DNA of 64,000 nt. Origin: Gammaproteobacteria bacterium. GTDB lineage: Bacteria; Pseudomonadota; Gammaproteobacteria; Pseudomonadales; Pseudohongiellaceae. The stretch lies in NCBI GenBank assembly GCA_030654835.1, contig JAURWS010000007.1, positions 1-64,000 on the forward strand. Direction: 5' to 3'. Positions 51,713 to 63,472 of this stretch are shown one piece after another. The translations under genes were made by a program, and so were the position numbers. Under the pieces are notes generated by a model, which was not told where the DNA came from, made no database searches, and saw nothing but the letters and a program-made list of their open reading frames with translations. Each line of letters starts with the position of its first letter. Within the stretch, counting starts at the first letter, position 1.

Positions 51713-52633
51713 CTATTCCTGTCCTGTGGCTGCGGGAGGGGGGCCAACAAACTGGTCCGTTGCCACCCAGGCGGGCGCAGCGCTGTTCTGCAACTGGGCA
51801 TCTATATCGTTCTGGGCCAGATCCAGGAGCATGACATGGCGGGTTCGATCCATCTGCGCGAGGGGTCTGGCTTTGATCGTGGCGAAGGGTTGCCCGCGGT
51901 CATGCACCACGCTCGTCACCTGAGCGACCGGGTAATCCTTGGGGAAACGCTGCCCAAGGCCGGAGCTGACCAGCAGGTCGCCCACCACGATATCCGAGGT
52001 ATCGGGCACGTATTCGAGCTCCAGTTCGGGAATTTCGCTGCGACTGCCACGAGCAATCACACGTTCACCGCTGCGGTTGACCTGAACGGGCGTGCCATGC
52101 CGGGAATCGGTGATCAACATGACCCAGCTGGTGAAGGGCAGCACTTCAACTACCTGCCCCATCAACCCGTGGGCATCCAGCAGCGCTTGTCCGAGTTCGA
52201 CGCCATGCTGCTCGCCGCGATTGATGAGCACGCGCCGAGACCCGGGGTCAGAGGAAATGTTGATGATTTCGGCGGTCAGAATGTTGCCACTGACAGCGGC
52301 CGAGGCTTCCTGTAATGCGCGCAGACGGCTGTTTTCCGTGGCCAGACCGGCTACCAGCTGCAATTCCCGCTGTGCGAACAGCAGCTCTTCACGCAGGCGG
52401 GCGTTCTCCTCGATGAGATCACCGTGGGAGACAAACACATCGTCGATCCAGTAAGAGACGCGAGTGGGAATATCGGCAACCCAGTAGACCGGGGCCGTCA
52501 GGAAGCCAAGGCTGTAGCGAACTCTGTCAAGATAGTCGAAGCGGCTATCAACGAACATGACAGCCACCGAAAGGACGACGAACGCAGCGACGCGGTATTC
52601 CAGCGATACGCCTTTGATGAATAGAGTCTTGAT
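51713..52633 (-). CDS. mreC: Rod shape-determining protein MreC (unusual start)
   Basis: A periplasmic scaffold of the elongasome: one membrane helix, a coiled coil (LIEENARLREELLFAQRELQ), and a beta-domain (ARGSRSEIPELELEYVPDTS). The nearest ordinary start is GTG at 52567, but this would cut off the membrane helix. The frame is open up to the mreB stop codon and encodes IKTLFIKGVSLEYRVAAFVV, matching the N-terminus of other MreC proteins. No ATG, GTG or TTG exists in that stretch. An ATC at 52633 behind AGAGGT is my choice; read-through or re-initiation after the mreB stop is the alternative. Sequence error is also possible. Confidence 0.9.
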   Translation of the reverse strand: MKTLFIKGVSLEYRVAAFVVLSVAVMFVDSRFDYLDRVRYSLGFLTAPVYWVADIPTRVSYWIDDVFVSHGDLIEENARLREELLFAQRELQLVAGLATENSRLRALQEASAAVSGNILTAEIINISSDPGSRRVLINRGEQHGVELGQALLDAHGLMGQVVEVLPFTSWVMLITDSRHGTPVQVNRSGERVIARGSRSEIPELELEYVPDTSDIVVGDLLVSSGLGQRFPKDYPVAQVTSVVHDRGQPFATIKARPLAQMDRTRHVMLLDLAQNDIDAQLQNSAAPAWVATDQFVGPPPAATGQE

Positions 52634-52651
52634 GTTGAAACCTCTAACGGG

Positions 52652-54053
<1,402 letters not shown>

Positions 54054-54341
54054 ATGGCTTTAGAGAAATCAGACGTCGAAAAAATAGCCCATCTGGCACG
54101 TCTGCATATTGACGCTACCGAAGCGCAGGAAGTGGCCAACCGCATTTCCTCCATCCTCGACCTGATCAACCAGATGCAGAGTGTTGAGACCCGCAATGTC
54201 GCCCCCCTTGCACACCCATTCGATGCAGTGCAAAGACTGCGCCCGGATGTCGTCACGGAAAAAAATGAGCGCGAGTATCTGCAAAAAATTGCGCCCTCTG
54301 TTCAGAACGGTCTCTACCTGGTGCCTAAAGTCATTGAGTAA
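54054..54341 (+). CDS. gatC: Asp-tRNA(Asn)/Glu-tRNA(Gln) amidotransferase subunit C
   Basis: A 95-residue belt subunit holding GatA and GatB together. [20 protein letters not shown] and [20 protein letters not shown], ending in [10 protein letters not shown] and [10 protein letters not shown], match the family. First gene of gatCAB. The presence of the set means that Gln-tRNA and/or Asn-tRNA are made indirectly by transamidation in this organism. Confidence 0.96.
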   Translation: MALEKSDVEKIAHLARLHIDATEAQEVANRISSILDLINQMQSVETRNVAPLAHPFDAVQRLRPDVVTEKNEREYLQKIAPSVQNGLYLVPKVIE

Positions 54342-54436
54342 AGCTCATTGAATAACAGCCCCGGCACCTGACCGTATTTCGGATCAACAAGCACCACTAC
54401 CAAGAATCACTACATCCAGATCAAGGACACACAAGC

Positions 54437-55897
54437 ATGTCTCGCAGAACAGTCGCCGAACTCTCGCGCTCGCTGGCCCGAGGAGAATTTTCCAGCACGG
54501 AACTGACCCGTGACTATCTCAGCCGCATCAAGCAGTTCAATGGCGTCTACAACGCTTACATCACAGTCACCGAAGAGCTGGCACTGGCGCAGGCTACGGC
54601 GGCAGATCAGCGCAGGGCGCGCGGCGAACACGGCCCGCTCACCGGCATCCCCATCGCCCACAAGGACATCTTCTGCGTGCAGGATGTGCGCACCACATGC
54701 GCTTCGAAGATGCTGTCGAATTTCATCTCTCCGTATAACGCCACCGTCGTCGAACGTCTGAATGCTGCGGGCACGGTGACGCTTGGTAAAACCAATATGG
54801 ACGAGTTCGCCATGGGCTCCTCCAATGAGACCAGTTTCTTCGGCCCGGTCCGCAACCCGTGGGACCCCGAGCGAGTTCCCGGCGGTTCTTCAGGTGGCTC
54901 TGCCGCCGCAGTCGCTGCAGATTTGTGCGCCATCGCCACAGGTACTGATACGGGCGGCTCCATCCGTCAGCCAGCGGCATTCTGCGGCATCACCGGATTC
55001 AAGCCGAGTTATGGCCGCATCTCCCGCTGGGGCATGATCGCCTTCGCATCGAGCCTCGACCAGGCCGGCCCCATCAGCAAAAGTGCAGAAGATGCCGCGC
55101 TGATGATGAACGCAATTGCTGGACCGGACAGCAAGGACTCCACCTGCGTGGAGGTCGCCGCACCGGACTACATGGCAACGCTGAACGATTCTCTGCAGGG
55201 ACTGCGCATCGGCGTGCCGCGTCAGCATCTGGCAGAAGGTCTCGGCGCCGAGGTGGAATCCGCGCTGCAAGCAGCACTGAAAGTTTTCGAGAGCCTCGGT
55301 GCTACCATCAAGGAAGTCGATCTGCCGAACAGCCATCTGTCAGTTTCCGCTTACTACGTCATCGCCCCTGCCGAGGCCTCCGCGAATCTGTCGCGCTTCG
55401 ACGGCGTCCGTTATGGCTATCGCTGTGCCGAGCCGGTCAATCTGGAGGACATGTACAAACGCAGCCGCAGCGAAGGTTTCGGCAGCGAGGTCAAACGCCG
55501 CATCATGATCGGCACCTATGCGCTGTCAGCTGGGTTCTACGACGCCTACTACATCAAGGCGCAGCAGATCCGCCGCCTGATCAAGCAGGATTTCGACAAT
55601 GCCTTCAAGGACGTGGATGTCATCATCGGGCCTACCACACCCCATACGGCCTTCAAGCTGGGCGAAAAGAACAGCGATCCGGTGACCATGTATCTGGAAG
55701 ACATTTACACCATCGCGGTCAATCTGGCCGGACTGCCGGGCATGTCCATCCCGGCGGGCCTGCACACTCACTTGAACAAGCGCCTGCCCATCGGCATTCA
55801 ACTGGTCGGCAAGGACTTCGACGAAGCGCGCCTGCTCAACGTCGCTCATCAGTATCAGCAAAACACGGACTGGCATCTGCAAAGGCCGGAGGTATAA
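54437..55897 (+). CDS. gatA: Asp-tRNA(Asn)/Glu-tRNA(Gln) amidotransferase subunit A
   Basis: A 486-residue amidase that frees ammonia from glutamine. The Ser-cisSer-Lys triad is seen: Lys in [11 protein letters not shown], the cis-Ser in [20 protein letters not shown], and the nucleophile Ser in [20 protein letters not shown]. The C-terminal segment has [15 protein letters not shown] and [12 protein letters not shown]. The gene is 95 bases after gatC and three bases before gatB. Full length. Confidence 0.98.
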   Translation: MSRRTVAELSRSLARGEFSSTELTRDYLSRIKQFNGVYNAYITVTEELALAQATAADQRRARGEHGPLTGIPIAHKDIFCVQDVRTTCASKMLSNFISPYNATVVERLNAAGTVTLGKTNMDEFAMGSSNETSFFGPVRNPWDPERVPGGSSGGSAAAVAADLCAIATGTDTGGSIRQPAAFCGITGFKPSYGRISRWGMIAFASSLDQAGPISKSAEDAALMMNAIAGPDSKDSTCVEVAAPDYMATLNDSLQGLRIGVPRQHLAEGLGAEVESALQAALKVFESLGATIKEVDLPNSHLSVSAYYVIAPAEASANLSRFDGVRYGYRCAEPVNLEDMYKRSRSEGFGSEVKRRIMIGTYALSAGFYDAYYIKAQQIRRLIKQDFDNAFKDVDVIIGPTTPHTAFKLGEKNSDPVTMYLEDIYTIAVNLAGLPGMSIPAGLHTHLNKRLPIGIQLVGKDFDEARLLNVAHQYQQNTDWHLQRPEV

Positions 55898-55900
55898 GTC

Positions 55901-57334
55901 ATGGTCTGGGAAACAGTCATCGGTCTCGAAGTACACGTCCAGCTGGACACCAAGAGCAAACTCTTCTCCGGCAGCAGCACCACGTTCGGTGCCGAGCCCA
56001 ACACGCAAGCCGGCATCTATGATCTCGCCATGCCGGGCACACTGCCGGTCTTCAACGAAGCGGTGCTGCGCATGGCGGTGAAATTTGGTCTGGCCATCGA
56101 CGCCGAGATCGGCCGCCGTTCGGTCTTCGACCGCAAGAACTATTTCTATCCGGACCTGCCGAAGGGCTATCAGGTCACTCAGCTCGCCTTCCCCACCGTG
56201 GGCAAAGGCAGCCTGCAGATCACACTTGAAGACGGCAGCGAGAAAGTCATCGGCATCACGCGTGCGCACATCGAGGAAGATGCGGGCAAGTCGCTGCACG
56301 AAGACTTCCAGGGCCTGACTGGTATCGACCTGAACCGTGCGGGCACCGCCTTGCTGGAGATCGTCTCCGAGCCGGAGCTGCGCAATGCGAAAGAGGCTGT
56401 GGCGTATCTGAAGAAACTGCACGCCATCATCCTTTACCTCGGCATCTCTGACGGCAACATGGCGCAGGGCTCCATGCGCTGCGACGCCAACGTCTCCGTA
56501 CGCCAGCTGGGCGCGAAAGAGTTCGGCACCCGCACCGAGATAAAGAACATCAACTCCTTCCGTTTCGTGGAAAGAGCCATCAATCATGAAGTGCAACGCC
56601 AGATCGAGATCATTGAAGATGGCGGCCGCATCATTCAGGAAACCCGCCTGTACGATGCGGACAAGGACGAGACCCGCTCCATGCGCAGCAAGGAAGTGGC
56701 GAACGACTACCGCTATTTCCCGGAGCCAGACCTGCTGCCAGTGGTCATCGATGAAGCCTACATCGAGTCCGTGCGCGCCGAGCTGCCGGAGTTGCCGAAC
56801 GCCAAGCGCGCCCGCTTCGTGAGCCAGTATGGGCTCAGCGACTATGACGCGGGCGTGCTCGCCAGCAGCCGCGAGATGGCCAATTTCTACGAGGAAGTGG
56901 TGAAGATCTGTGGCGACGCCAAACTCTCCGCCAATTGGGTGACTGTCGACCTGCAGGGGCTGCTGAACAAGAGCGATCTGGATATCAGCCAGTCCCCCGT
57001 GAGTGCGGCCCGCCTCGGCGCCCTCATCGGCCGCATCAAGGACCAGACCATTTCCAGCAAGATAGCCAAGACCGTGTTCGAGGCGATGCTCGGCAACGAG
57101 CAGTCCGTCGACGAGATCATCGAGAGTCAGGGACTGAAGCAGGTCACCGACTCTGGTGCCATCGAAAAGCTGGTGGATGAGGTAATCGCCGCGAATCCCG
57201 AGCAGGTCGCCCAGTATCGTGCCGGCAAGGAGAAAGTATTCGCGTTCTTTATCGGTCAGGCGATGAAGGTGTCGAAAGGCAAAGCCAACCCCGACCAACT
57301 CAATGCCCTGTTGCTGCAGAAGCTCAAAGGCTGA
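55901..57334 (+). CDS. gatB: Asp-tRNA(Asn)/Glu-tRNA(Gln) amidotransferase subunit B
   Basis: A 477-residue kinase/transamidase subunit that phosphorylates the misacylated Glu or Asp and transfers ammonia to it. It shows [37 protein letters not shown], and [15 protein letters not shown]. The C-terminal tail (YqeY-like, [20 protein letters not shown]) that binds the tRNA elbow is present. One Cys remains in the middle ([11 protein letters not shown]). Coupled to gatA by a gap of three bases. Confidence 0.98.
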   Translation: MVWETVIGLEVHVQLDTKSKLFSGSSTTFGAEPNTQAGIYDLAMPGTLPVFNEAVLRMAVKFGLAIDAEIGRRSVFDRKNYFYPDLPKGYQVTQLAFPTVGKGSLQITLEDGSEKVIGITRAHIEEDAGKSLHEDFQGLTGIDLNRAGTALLEIVSEPELRNAKEAVAYLKKLHAIILYLGISDGNMAQGSMRCDANVSVRQLGAKEFGTRTEIKNINSFRFVERAINHEVQRQIEIIEDGGRIIQETRLYDADKDETRSMRSKEVANDYRYFPEPDLLPVVIDEAYIESVRAELPELPNAKRARFVSQYGLSDYDAGVLASSREMANFYEEVVKICGDAKLSANWVTVDLQGLLNKSDLDISQSPVSAARLGALIGRIKDQTISSKIAKTVFEAMLGNEQSVDEIIESQGLKQVTDSGAIEKLVDEVIAANPEQVAQYRAGKEKVFAFFIGQAMKVSKGKANPDQLNALLLQKLKG

Positions 57335-57374
57335 ACCCACCGAATTGCTATAAATACTGTCGAGTCAAACTCTC

Positions 57375-57704
57375 ATGATTCAAGAAAAGAAAACCGGCGC
57401 GGCACGTACGCAGCCCGCCGTCACGGACGAATTCTGGACAGATGAACGCGTGCAGAGTTTCCTGGAGATGCAGCCGCCCGAGGGAATGCCGACAGACTAC
57501 AACGTCTTGTTGAAAGCTTATCGTGGCATGCTGCCCGATACTTTCGAGCGCTTCATCAATTACTTCATCGATGCTGGCCGCGACATCAATGTGCGCCTTG
57601 AAGATGGCAGCACCTTTCTCGATCACGTCTCACGACACAGAAAGTCTGTGGAATATGCGCGCCTGCTGGAAGAAGCGGGAGCAACGAGATCCCGTCCCGC
57701 ATAA
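57375..57704 (+). CDS. PA4642 family small protein
   Basis: A 109-residue soluble protein. The parts VLLKAYRGMLPDTFERFINY, FIDAGRDINVRLEDGSTFLD, and SVEYARLLEEAGA match the helical PA4642-type family of Pseudomonas and relatives, whose function is unknown; the end resembles an ankyrin-like unit. It starts 40 bases after gatB and may be on the same transcript. A REP pair lies directly after its stop. Confidence 0.8.
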   Translation: MIQEKKTGAARTQPAVTDEFWTDERVQSFLEMQPPEGMPTDYNVLLKAYRGMLPDTFERFINYFIDAGRDINVRLEDGSTFLDHVSRHRKSVEYARLLEEAGATRSRPA

Positions 57705-57707
57705 CCC

Positions 57708-57788
57708 TGTGGGAGCTTGCCTGCAAGCGATTGCGTGTTAACGGCGATATTCACCCCAGAATCAATCGCTTGCAGGCAAGCTCCCACA
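57708..57788. repeat. REP palindrome with perfect 26-base arms
   Basis: Left arm 57708-57733 begins TGTGGGAGCTTGCCTGCAAG; right arm 57763-57788 is its exact inverse. It lies between the convergent PA4642-type and rhlB genes, and overlaps neither; the arm ends eight bases from the rhlB stop. Confidence 0.93.
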
Positions 57789-57795
57789 AAAATCA

Positions 57796-59085
57796 TCAGC
57801 GGCGCGGGCGACCACGACCGCTGTCTGATCGACCACGGTCTCCACCCCTGCTGTCTCCAGTCTTCGGCGGCGCCGTGAAACGCGTCGGCCTTGTGAACGG
57901 AGGTGGAGGCGTCAGCAGCATGTCATCGGGGCGGATGCAGGCCAGTTTGTGACCCAGCTTCTCCTCGATGTTGGGTAGTAGGAACGAGTCTTCCTCGCAC
58001 GCGAAACTGATCGAGGTTCCTACATTGCCAGCACGGCCAGTGCGGCCAATGCGATGCACATAGTCTTCCGCCTCTTCGGGAAGACTGTAATTGATCACAT
58101 GCGTCACGTCGTCGATGTGCAGGCCACGTCCCGCCACATCTGTCGCCACCAGCACCTGCAGCTTGCCTTCCCGGAAGGCTTCCAGAGTCTGCACCCGTTT
58201 GTTCTGTGCTACCTCACCTGAGAGCAGCCCGCAATTGATGCCGTTGCGATAGAGGTTATCGGCCAGTTTGCGCACCTGATCGCGACGGTTGTTGAAGACG
58301 ATGATCTTGTCCGCACCGGCCGAATTGATGATGTTGTACAGCAGCTTGTACTTGTCCTCGCTGGTCACCAGATAGACGATCTGATCGATCGTGTCCGTGG
58401 CCACCTGCGTGGGCTCGATCTCGATCATGATCGGGTCCATCGCCCAGCGCTTGGTCAGTTCCAGAATTTCCGGCGTGAAGGTAGCGCTGAACAGCAGCGT
58501 CTGACGACACTCTTTCGCTGGCGTACGGGCAACCACAGCACGCACCTGAGGAATGAAGCCCATGTCGAGCATGCGGTCTGCCTCGTCGATCACCATCAGC
58601 TCGACCAGCCCGAGATACAGCTGATCATTCTGCACGAAGTCGATCAGGCGGCCGGGCGTTGCCACGACAATGTCCACCGGGCGGCGGTCAACCGCACGCA
58701 GTTGCTTCTGATAATCCTCACCACCTACCAGCGTCACGATGTGCAGATCAGAGTATTTGCAGAGATTCTGCGCGTCGTTGGCGATCTGAATCACCAGTTC
58801 GCGGGTCGGCGCAATGATGAGCGCGCGCGGCTCACCGATATAACGCTGTTCTTGCACGGGATTAGTGAGCAGGTCATTGATGATCGTGATCAGGAAGGCG
58901 GCCGTCTTGCCTGTGCCTGTCTGTGCCCTTCCGGTGACGTCGTGTCCCTGGAGGGTAAATTTCAGGCTCTCTGCCTGGATGGGGGTGCAATACTGGAATC
59001 CGAGATCTGCTATCGCCTTTCTGAGTGGGTCAACCAGATCAAAGGCTGCAAATTTCAGCCTCTGGTCGCTTATTTCATTATCCAT
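57796..59085 (-). CDS. rhlB: DEAD-box ATP-dependent RNA helicase RhlB-like
   Basis: A 429-residue helicase. The Q motif GFQYCTPIQAES, motif I GRAQTGTGKTAAF, PTRELVIQIA, motif II MVIDEADRMLDMGF, motif III LLFSATFTPEIL, and VATDVAGRGLHIDDVTHVIN and motif VI HRIGRTGRAG are all intact. The C-terminal tail is Pro-, Gly- and Arg-rich (GGDRGRSDSGRGRPRR), as in RhlB, for RNA and degradosome contact. The E/RhlE alternative cannot be fully excluded, but the N-terminal style FAAFDLVDPLRKAIADLGFQ favours RhlB. Confidence 0.93.
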   Translation of the reverse strand: MDNEISDQRLKFAAFDLVDPLRKAIADLGFQYCTPIQAESLKFTLQGHDVTGRAQTGTGKTAAFLITIINDLLTNPVQEQRYIGEPRALIIAPTRELVIQIANDAQNLCKYSDLHIVTLVGGEDYQKQLRAVDRRPVDIVVATPGRLIDFVQNDQLYLGLVELMVIDEADRMLDMGFIPQVRAVVARTPAKECRQTLLFSATFTPEILELTKRWAMDPIMIEIEPTQVATDTIDQIVYLVTSEDKYKLLYNIINSAGADKIIVFNNRRDQVRKLADNLYRNGINCGLLSGEVAQNKRVQTLEAFREGKLQVLVATDVAGRGLHIDDVTHVINYSLPEEAEDYVHRIGRTGRAGNVGTSISFACEEDSFLLPNIEEKLGHKLACIRPDDMLLTPPPPFTRPTRFTAPPKTGDSRGGDRGRSDSGRGRPRR

Positions 59086-59281
59086 AGGGAACTACGCCGC
59101 TGGCCTTGGGCCTGTTGAAAATACCCTCGCAAGGGTTCCTGTCAGTTCTGAATTTACTTATAAATCTGTCACTTATATGTCGTTGCGCTGAACGCGCAGG
59201 AATCATAGCTGCCAAGCGCCGGAACATCAATAGTGGCCACTCACCTGATCAGCCTTCGCCGGGCCTGCAATCGACTCTCCT

Positions 59282-60190
59282 TCAAACCTCGGATAACCCA
59301 CCAAACGCAGCTAGAAGTGACTTCATGAGACGCGACACCTCCAGGCTCATGATCGCGAAATCCTGATCGAACTGCTGCGCCTCGCTCTCCGCATCCGCGT
59401 CCTGTGCCCGCTCCAGAATCATGTCTTCGAACTTCAGGCGCGTGACCGTCAGGTCTGCGGAAATCACACAGCTCAGCGTGTCATTCCAGAGCACTCCCAG
59501 CTTCTTCACCTGTTTGCCCGCCAGCAGATGCGCCTTGATCTCGTCGCTGCCCAGATCCTGCCCCTTGCAGCGGATCACATTGCTGTCTTCCAGCGGATTG
59601 AACAGCTCGCAGTCCTGATTGATGACGAACTGCTCGGTGGCCTTCTGCTTCTCCAGCCAGCGGGTCATGATATCGCACGGCGCATGCTGCACATCGGGCA
59701 ATGCGATGGGCAGAGAACCGATACTGTCCCGTAGCAACGTGGCCAGGTCTTCTGCCACACTGGCGCTACTGGTGTTGATGATCAGGAGATTGTCCTGCAG
59801 CGCCAGATACGCATGAATTCTGCGCGTGCGGGAAAACGCTCTGGGCAACAGAGCAGCGATGACATCATCCTTGAGCTGAGCCTTCTCTTTACGGCTGATC
59901 TTGCGGGCCTGCTTCTGCTCGATCTCGGCAACCTTTTCGGCCAGCGCATCGTTGACGACCGAGGCCGGCAGCAGCTTCTCGTCCTTGCGCGCGCAAAACA
60001 TGATGCAATCGCCAACAGCATGTGTGAGCGCTTCATGGTCGCCCCCGATGGGGCTCACCCAACCCGTGCGCGTGCGGTCAAAAGTGGTGCCGGAGCGAAA
60101 GGCGTGCTCCGCGAGCTTTTCTTCGAGAGCCTCAGCGCTCAGATCAAAAGGGGCAGTGAAGCGATAGAAGCGGATATTCTTGAACCACAT
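59282..60190 (-). CDS. rdgC: Recombination-associated protein RdgC
   Basis: A 302-residue DNA-binding ring protein. It opens MWFKNIRFYRFTAPFDLSAE and has RKISRKEKAQLKDDVIAALL, RRIHAYLALQDNLLIINTSS, DCELFNPLEDSNVIRCKGQD and a C-terminal LEVSRLMKSLLAAFGG. RdgC inhibits RecA-driven strand exchange by coating dsDNA. Full length (E. coli: 303). It is alone, 196 bases behind the start of rhlB. Confidence 0.97.
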   Translation of the reverse strand: MWFKNIRFYRFTAPFDLSAEALEEKLAEHAFRSGTTFDRTRTGWVSPIGGDHEALTHAVGDCIMFCARKDEKLLPASVVNDALAEKVAEIEQKQARKISRKEKAQLKDDVIAALLPRAFSRTRRIHAYLALQDNLLIINTSSASVAEDLATLLRDSIGSLPIALPDVQHAPCDIMTRWLEKQKATEQFVINQDCELFNPLEDSNVIRCKGQDLGSDEIKAHLLAGKQVKKLGVLWNDTLSCVISADLTVTRLKFEDMILERAQDADAESEAQQFDQDFAIMSLEVSRLMKSLLAAFGGLSEV

Positions 60191-60500
60191 GGGGAGTTTC
60201 CAGAAATTGTCAGTGTCGGCGCGGCCATCAAAGCTGATGGCGCAAAGTCAGGGGCGCGATTCTAGACCAACGTCGTCATCACTCCTAGCTCTGCCTTGCG
60301 TGAATTGCCCCCCCAGGTGGATCAGATTACGTCTTAAACTCAGACCAAGCGATTCTGAATACGAAGCCTTTGGAATCCAGCCATATTTTGTACGCTATAC
60401 GGTAGACATCCTCTCGCCTTGAAACTCTAATACTCCGCACAATCCTGGCAGCGTCGGCCAGGCAGAAACGTCATATAAATAAAAATAAGCGAGCACGCCC
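60191..60500. other. Intergenic region rdgC/TonB receptor
   Basis: No gene found. It is the divergent promoter space of rdgC and the TonB receptor gene. The stretch TTTTGTACGCTATACGGTAGAC (60388 onward) may contain a -10-like box for the receptor, but no Fur box or other known operator is seen. Confidence 0.45.
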
Positions 60501-62666
60501 TTGTTGAGAACCACCCCTGTCTTGATAGCCAGCATCCTTTTATCACTCTCATCATCAATCAGCCATTCCCAAAACACCTCTGAAGAAAATGCTTCAGTCA
60601 CCTATCCGGCCAGCTATTTTGCAGAGTTCGGTGCTGTCTCCGTCAACGACATGTTGAATCGTATCCCCGGAATCGCATTGGCGCTCGACGGCAACCAGAT
60701 TCCCAGCACCGGAAACAACAACAATCGCGGGCTGGGCGGGGAAAGCCAGATCCTCATCAATGGCAAACGCATGGCAGGCAAGGCCAACGAAACCCGCACG
60801 CAGCTTGATCGCATCCCCGCCAGCCAGGTGAGCCACATCGAAATCATTCGCGGCACGTCGGGTGATCTCGACGTCCGCAACAGTGGCCAGCTCGTCAATA
60901 TCGTCCTGCTGGAAACCCAGTCCACGTCGAGTGTCTCCGTCGAGGGCGGAGCGGCCTACTATCACGATGGCACTACCGACCCCATCGGGTCATTGTCCTA
61001 CAGCGGCCAAACCGGTCAGTTGCAGTATCTCATTGGTGGCACCGTCAGTTCGGCATATGAATGGCAGGAGAGTTCAGAACTCAGCGTGCTCGCCAACGGG
61101 ACTCTCAATGAGACCCGAGCCTTCGATCGCCAGAGAGAACAAACCAACTACTCCTTGAACTCGAACCTGGTCTACCAATTGTCAGCCTCCGACCGGGTGT
61201 CTTTGAATGCACTGTACGGCGAGAATAATCCACCCGCCACTTTGCTGCGAACAATCACCGATCTGAAAACGTCGCCCCAGAAGGTTCTGATCGAACGCGA
61301 GGACCTGCCGGCCACCGCAGACAATTGGGAGGTGGGAGGAGACTACGAACACACTTTCGATGACGGCGCCAAGTACAAGGTGCTGTTGATCGTCAATGAA
61401 AAGAACAACGATAGCGTTCGCGAACGCTATGTGTCTGCAGGAATCGGCCAACCCGAGACGAAAAATCTGTTCCTCGCCACTGACAGTCGCTATAGAGAGC
61501 GCATTACCCGGACTTCCTATTCCTGGAGTCTGTCTGAGGGGCAAGCACTGGAACTTGGCTTCGAGGGCGCACAAACCATTCAGAACTCCGCACTGAGACT
61601 GGGCTCCAGAACCTCTACTGCCCCCTCCGCCGACCACGGGGGCCTGTCACCCGTGCTTGTTCCCAATGCCATTTCTCAGGTGGAGGAGATTCGCTATGAA
61701 GGTTTTGCTGTCCATAACTGGCAGCTCAATCCCCGCATGTCACTCGAAAGCAGCCTGCTGTATGAAGTGTCGGAAATTGCGCAGACTGGCGACATCAACA
61801 AGAAACGAGACTTTGATTTTCTAAAGCCGAAACTGGATTTCCGCTTTGATATCAGCCGCAGTTTTCAATTACGTATGTCTGCAGAAAAGGATGTGTCGCA
61901 GCTGAGTTTTGCTGACTTTTCAGCCAGCGTGAATGCACAGGATGAAGACCAGGACACCATGACTGGCAACCCATCGCTGGAGCAGGAACAAACCTGGCGC
62001 TACAACCTCAATCTCGACTACCGACTCCCCAATGACAGCGGCGTGCTCAACTCCCGCTTGTTCTACTACGACGTTCGCAATTCCATCGGCCGGATCGACA
62101 TCTCTCCAAACAGCAAAACGCTGCTAAGCACCAACGGCAATGTCGGCGATGGCAAGATATTCGGACTGTATCTGAATGCCAGTATTCGGCTGGGGTTTCT
62201 GAACCTTCCCGGTGCAGTGCTCACAGCAGGACTGAATCTGGAGGATGCGTATATCTATGACCCTCTGATCGCGAAGAAGCGCACGATTATTCCCATCGAC
62301 CGAGGCAGTTTCCGCATTGGCTTCCGCCACGACGTGTCAGCGTTGAATCTCAGCTACGGCATGAGTTATCAGGATGGCATTGGCGAGGTGGGTGGCACTG
62401 GTGGCAATCGTGTGCGCTATGACATTGATAACGTGCTGTTCTACGGCATCGGCAAGGTCCGCACGGACCTGGTGGCTTTTGTCGAAAAAGTCGGTTACCG
62501 CAATATCACTTTCAGACTCGAAGTGAACAATGCCCTGGACTCGGAAAGATGCTTTGAAAGGAAGCGCTACAACGGGCACATACGCAACCGTGATCTGCGG
62601 GAAATCGAGTACAGCTGCACAACCACCGGGCCGCAGGTTCTGCTGAAGGTCAAATCGACATTCTAG
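60501..62666 (+). CDS. TonB-dependent outer-membrane receptor
   Basis: About 721 residues. A leader (PVLIASILLSLSSSISHSQN) precedes a plug domain: VSVNDMLNRIPGIALALDGN, NRGLGGESQILINGKRMAGK, and VSHIEIIRGTSGDLDVRNSG, followed by about 22 barrel strands. The C-terminus ends in Phe (VLLKVKSTF), the outer-membrane insertion signal. Starts are TTG at 60501 or 60504; a stop at 60486 closes the frame upstream. No clear TonB box, and no ligand can be read from the sequence. The last four bases overlap the convergent moeB gene. Confidence 0.9.
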   Translation: MLRTTPVLIASILLSLSSSISHSQNTSEENASVTYPASYFAEFGAVSVNDMLNRIPGIALALDGNQIPSTGNNNNRGLGGESQILINGKRMAGKANETRTQLDRIPASQVSHIEIIRGTSGDLDVRNSGQLVNIVLLETQSTSSVSVEGGAAYYHDGTTDPIGSLSYSGQTGQLQYLIGGTVSSAYEWQESSELSVLANGTLNETRAFDRQREQTNYSLNSNLVYQLSASDRVSLNALYGENNPPATLLRTITDLKTSPQKVLIEREDLPATADNWEVGGDYEHTFDDGAKYKVLLIVNEKNNDSVRERYVSAGIGQPETKNLFLATDSRYRERITRTSYSWSLSEGQALELGFEGAQTIQNSALRLGSRTSTAPSADHGGLSPVLVPNAISQVEEIRYEGFAVHNWQLNPRMSLESSLLYEVSEIAQTGDINKKRDFDFLKPKLDFRFDISRSFQLRMSAEKDVSQLSFADFSASVNAQDEDQDTMTGNPSLEQEQTWRYNLNLDYRLPNDSGVLNSRLFYYDVRNSIGRIDISPNSKTLLSTNGNVGDGKIFGLYLNASIRLGFLNLPGAVLTAGLNLEDAYIYDPLIAKKRTIIPIDRGSFRIGFRHDVSALNLSYGMSYQDGIGEVGGTGGNRVRYDIDNVLFYGIGKVRTDLVAFVEKVGYRNITFRLEVNNALDSERCFERKRYNGHIRNRDLREIEYSCTTTGPQVLLKVKSTF

Positions 62667-63415
62667 CGCGCACTCATGGAGCAAACCGCGCACTCAGGGT
62701 CACGCGGCAGCCGCATTTCCCGCCATTGCATGGTCCGGGCATCCAGCAGCAACAGGCGGCCAGTCAACGACTTGCCAACACCGGAGATCATCTTGATAGC
62801 CTCCATCGCCTGCACCGAGCCGATGATGCCGACGACTGGTGCCATGACACCATTGCGGGAGCAGGTTGCCTGCTCATCATCGCCGAAACGATACAGACAC
62901 TGATAACAGGGGCTGCTCTCTTCCCTGCTGTCGAAAACCGCCACCTGCCCCTCCATGCGGATGGCCGCGCCGGAGACCAGAGGCACACGGTGCCGCACGC
63001 AGGCCTTGTTCAGAGCGAAGCGCGTCGTGAAGTTGTCACAGGCATCGACCACCAGCGTGGCCGTCGGCACCAGTGCATCGAGGTCCTCGTCCGTGAGTCG
63101 TTTCTGCAGGGGAGTGATGCGTACATCAGGGTTGAGATTGCGCAGTGTCTCCTGCGCCGACAGAACTTTGGCCTGCCCCAGGGATTGTTGCCCGTGGGCA
63201 ATCTGGCGCTGCAGATTGGTGATTTCCACCGTGTCGTCATCGGCGATAATGAGATGCCCGACGCCCGCAGCCGCGAGATACATCGCCGCAGGGCACCCAA
63301 GGCCGCCCATGCCAACTATCAGCACTGTGGCATCCAGCAACTTCTGCTGCCCGGCAACATCCATTTCCGGCAGCATGATCTGGCGGCTGTAGCGAAGCAG
63401 TTCCTCGTCCCGCAT
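62663..63415 (-). CDS. moeB: Molybdopterin-synthase adenylyltransferase MoeB
   Basis: About 250 residues of the ThiF/MoeB/HesA E1-like family. ATP site VLIVGMGGLGCPAAMYLAAA, the Asp in LIIADDDTVEITNLQRQ, the Arg finger RQIAHG, and VVDACDNFTTRFALNKAC. Zinc pairs CYQC and CAVC. It activates the C-terminus of MoaD (or ThiS in thiamin synthesis). A GTG at 63472 would add 19 residues; I start at 63415 because AGGAT precedes it and the sequence then fits the usual RDEELLRYSRQIMLPE opening. Confidence 0.95.
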   Translation of the reverse strand: MRDEELLRYSRQIMLPEMDVAGQQKLLDATVLIVGMGGLGCPAAMYLAAAGVGHLIIADDDTVEITNLQRQIAHGQQSLGQAKVLSAQETLRNLNPDVRITPLQKRLTDEDLDALVPTATLVVDACDNFTTRFALNKACVRHRVPLVSGAAIRMEGQVAVFDSREESSPCYQCLYRFGDDEQATCSRNGVMAPVVGIIGSVQAMEAIKMISGVGKSLTGRLLLLDARTMQWREMRLPRDPECAVCSMSAR

Positions 63416-63472
63416 ATCATCATCCTGTCTGTCATGAACCTGGCTGTCATCGTTCGGGTGGTTGCGCCGCAC

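Noticed and set aside
55526-57340. A 604-codon open frame on the minus strand
   Set aside because: It lies opposite gatA/gatB, and its translation has no protein-family signature. gatB on the plus strand is certain.
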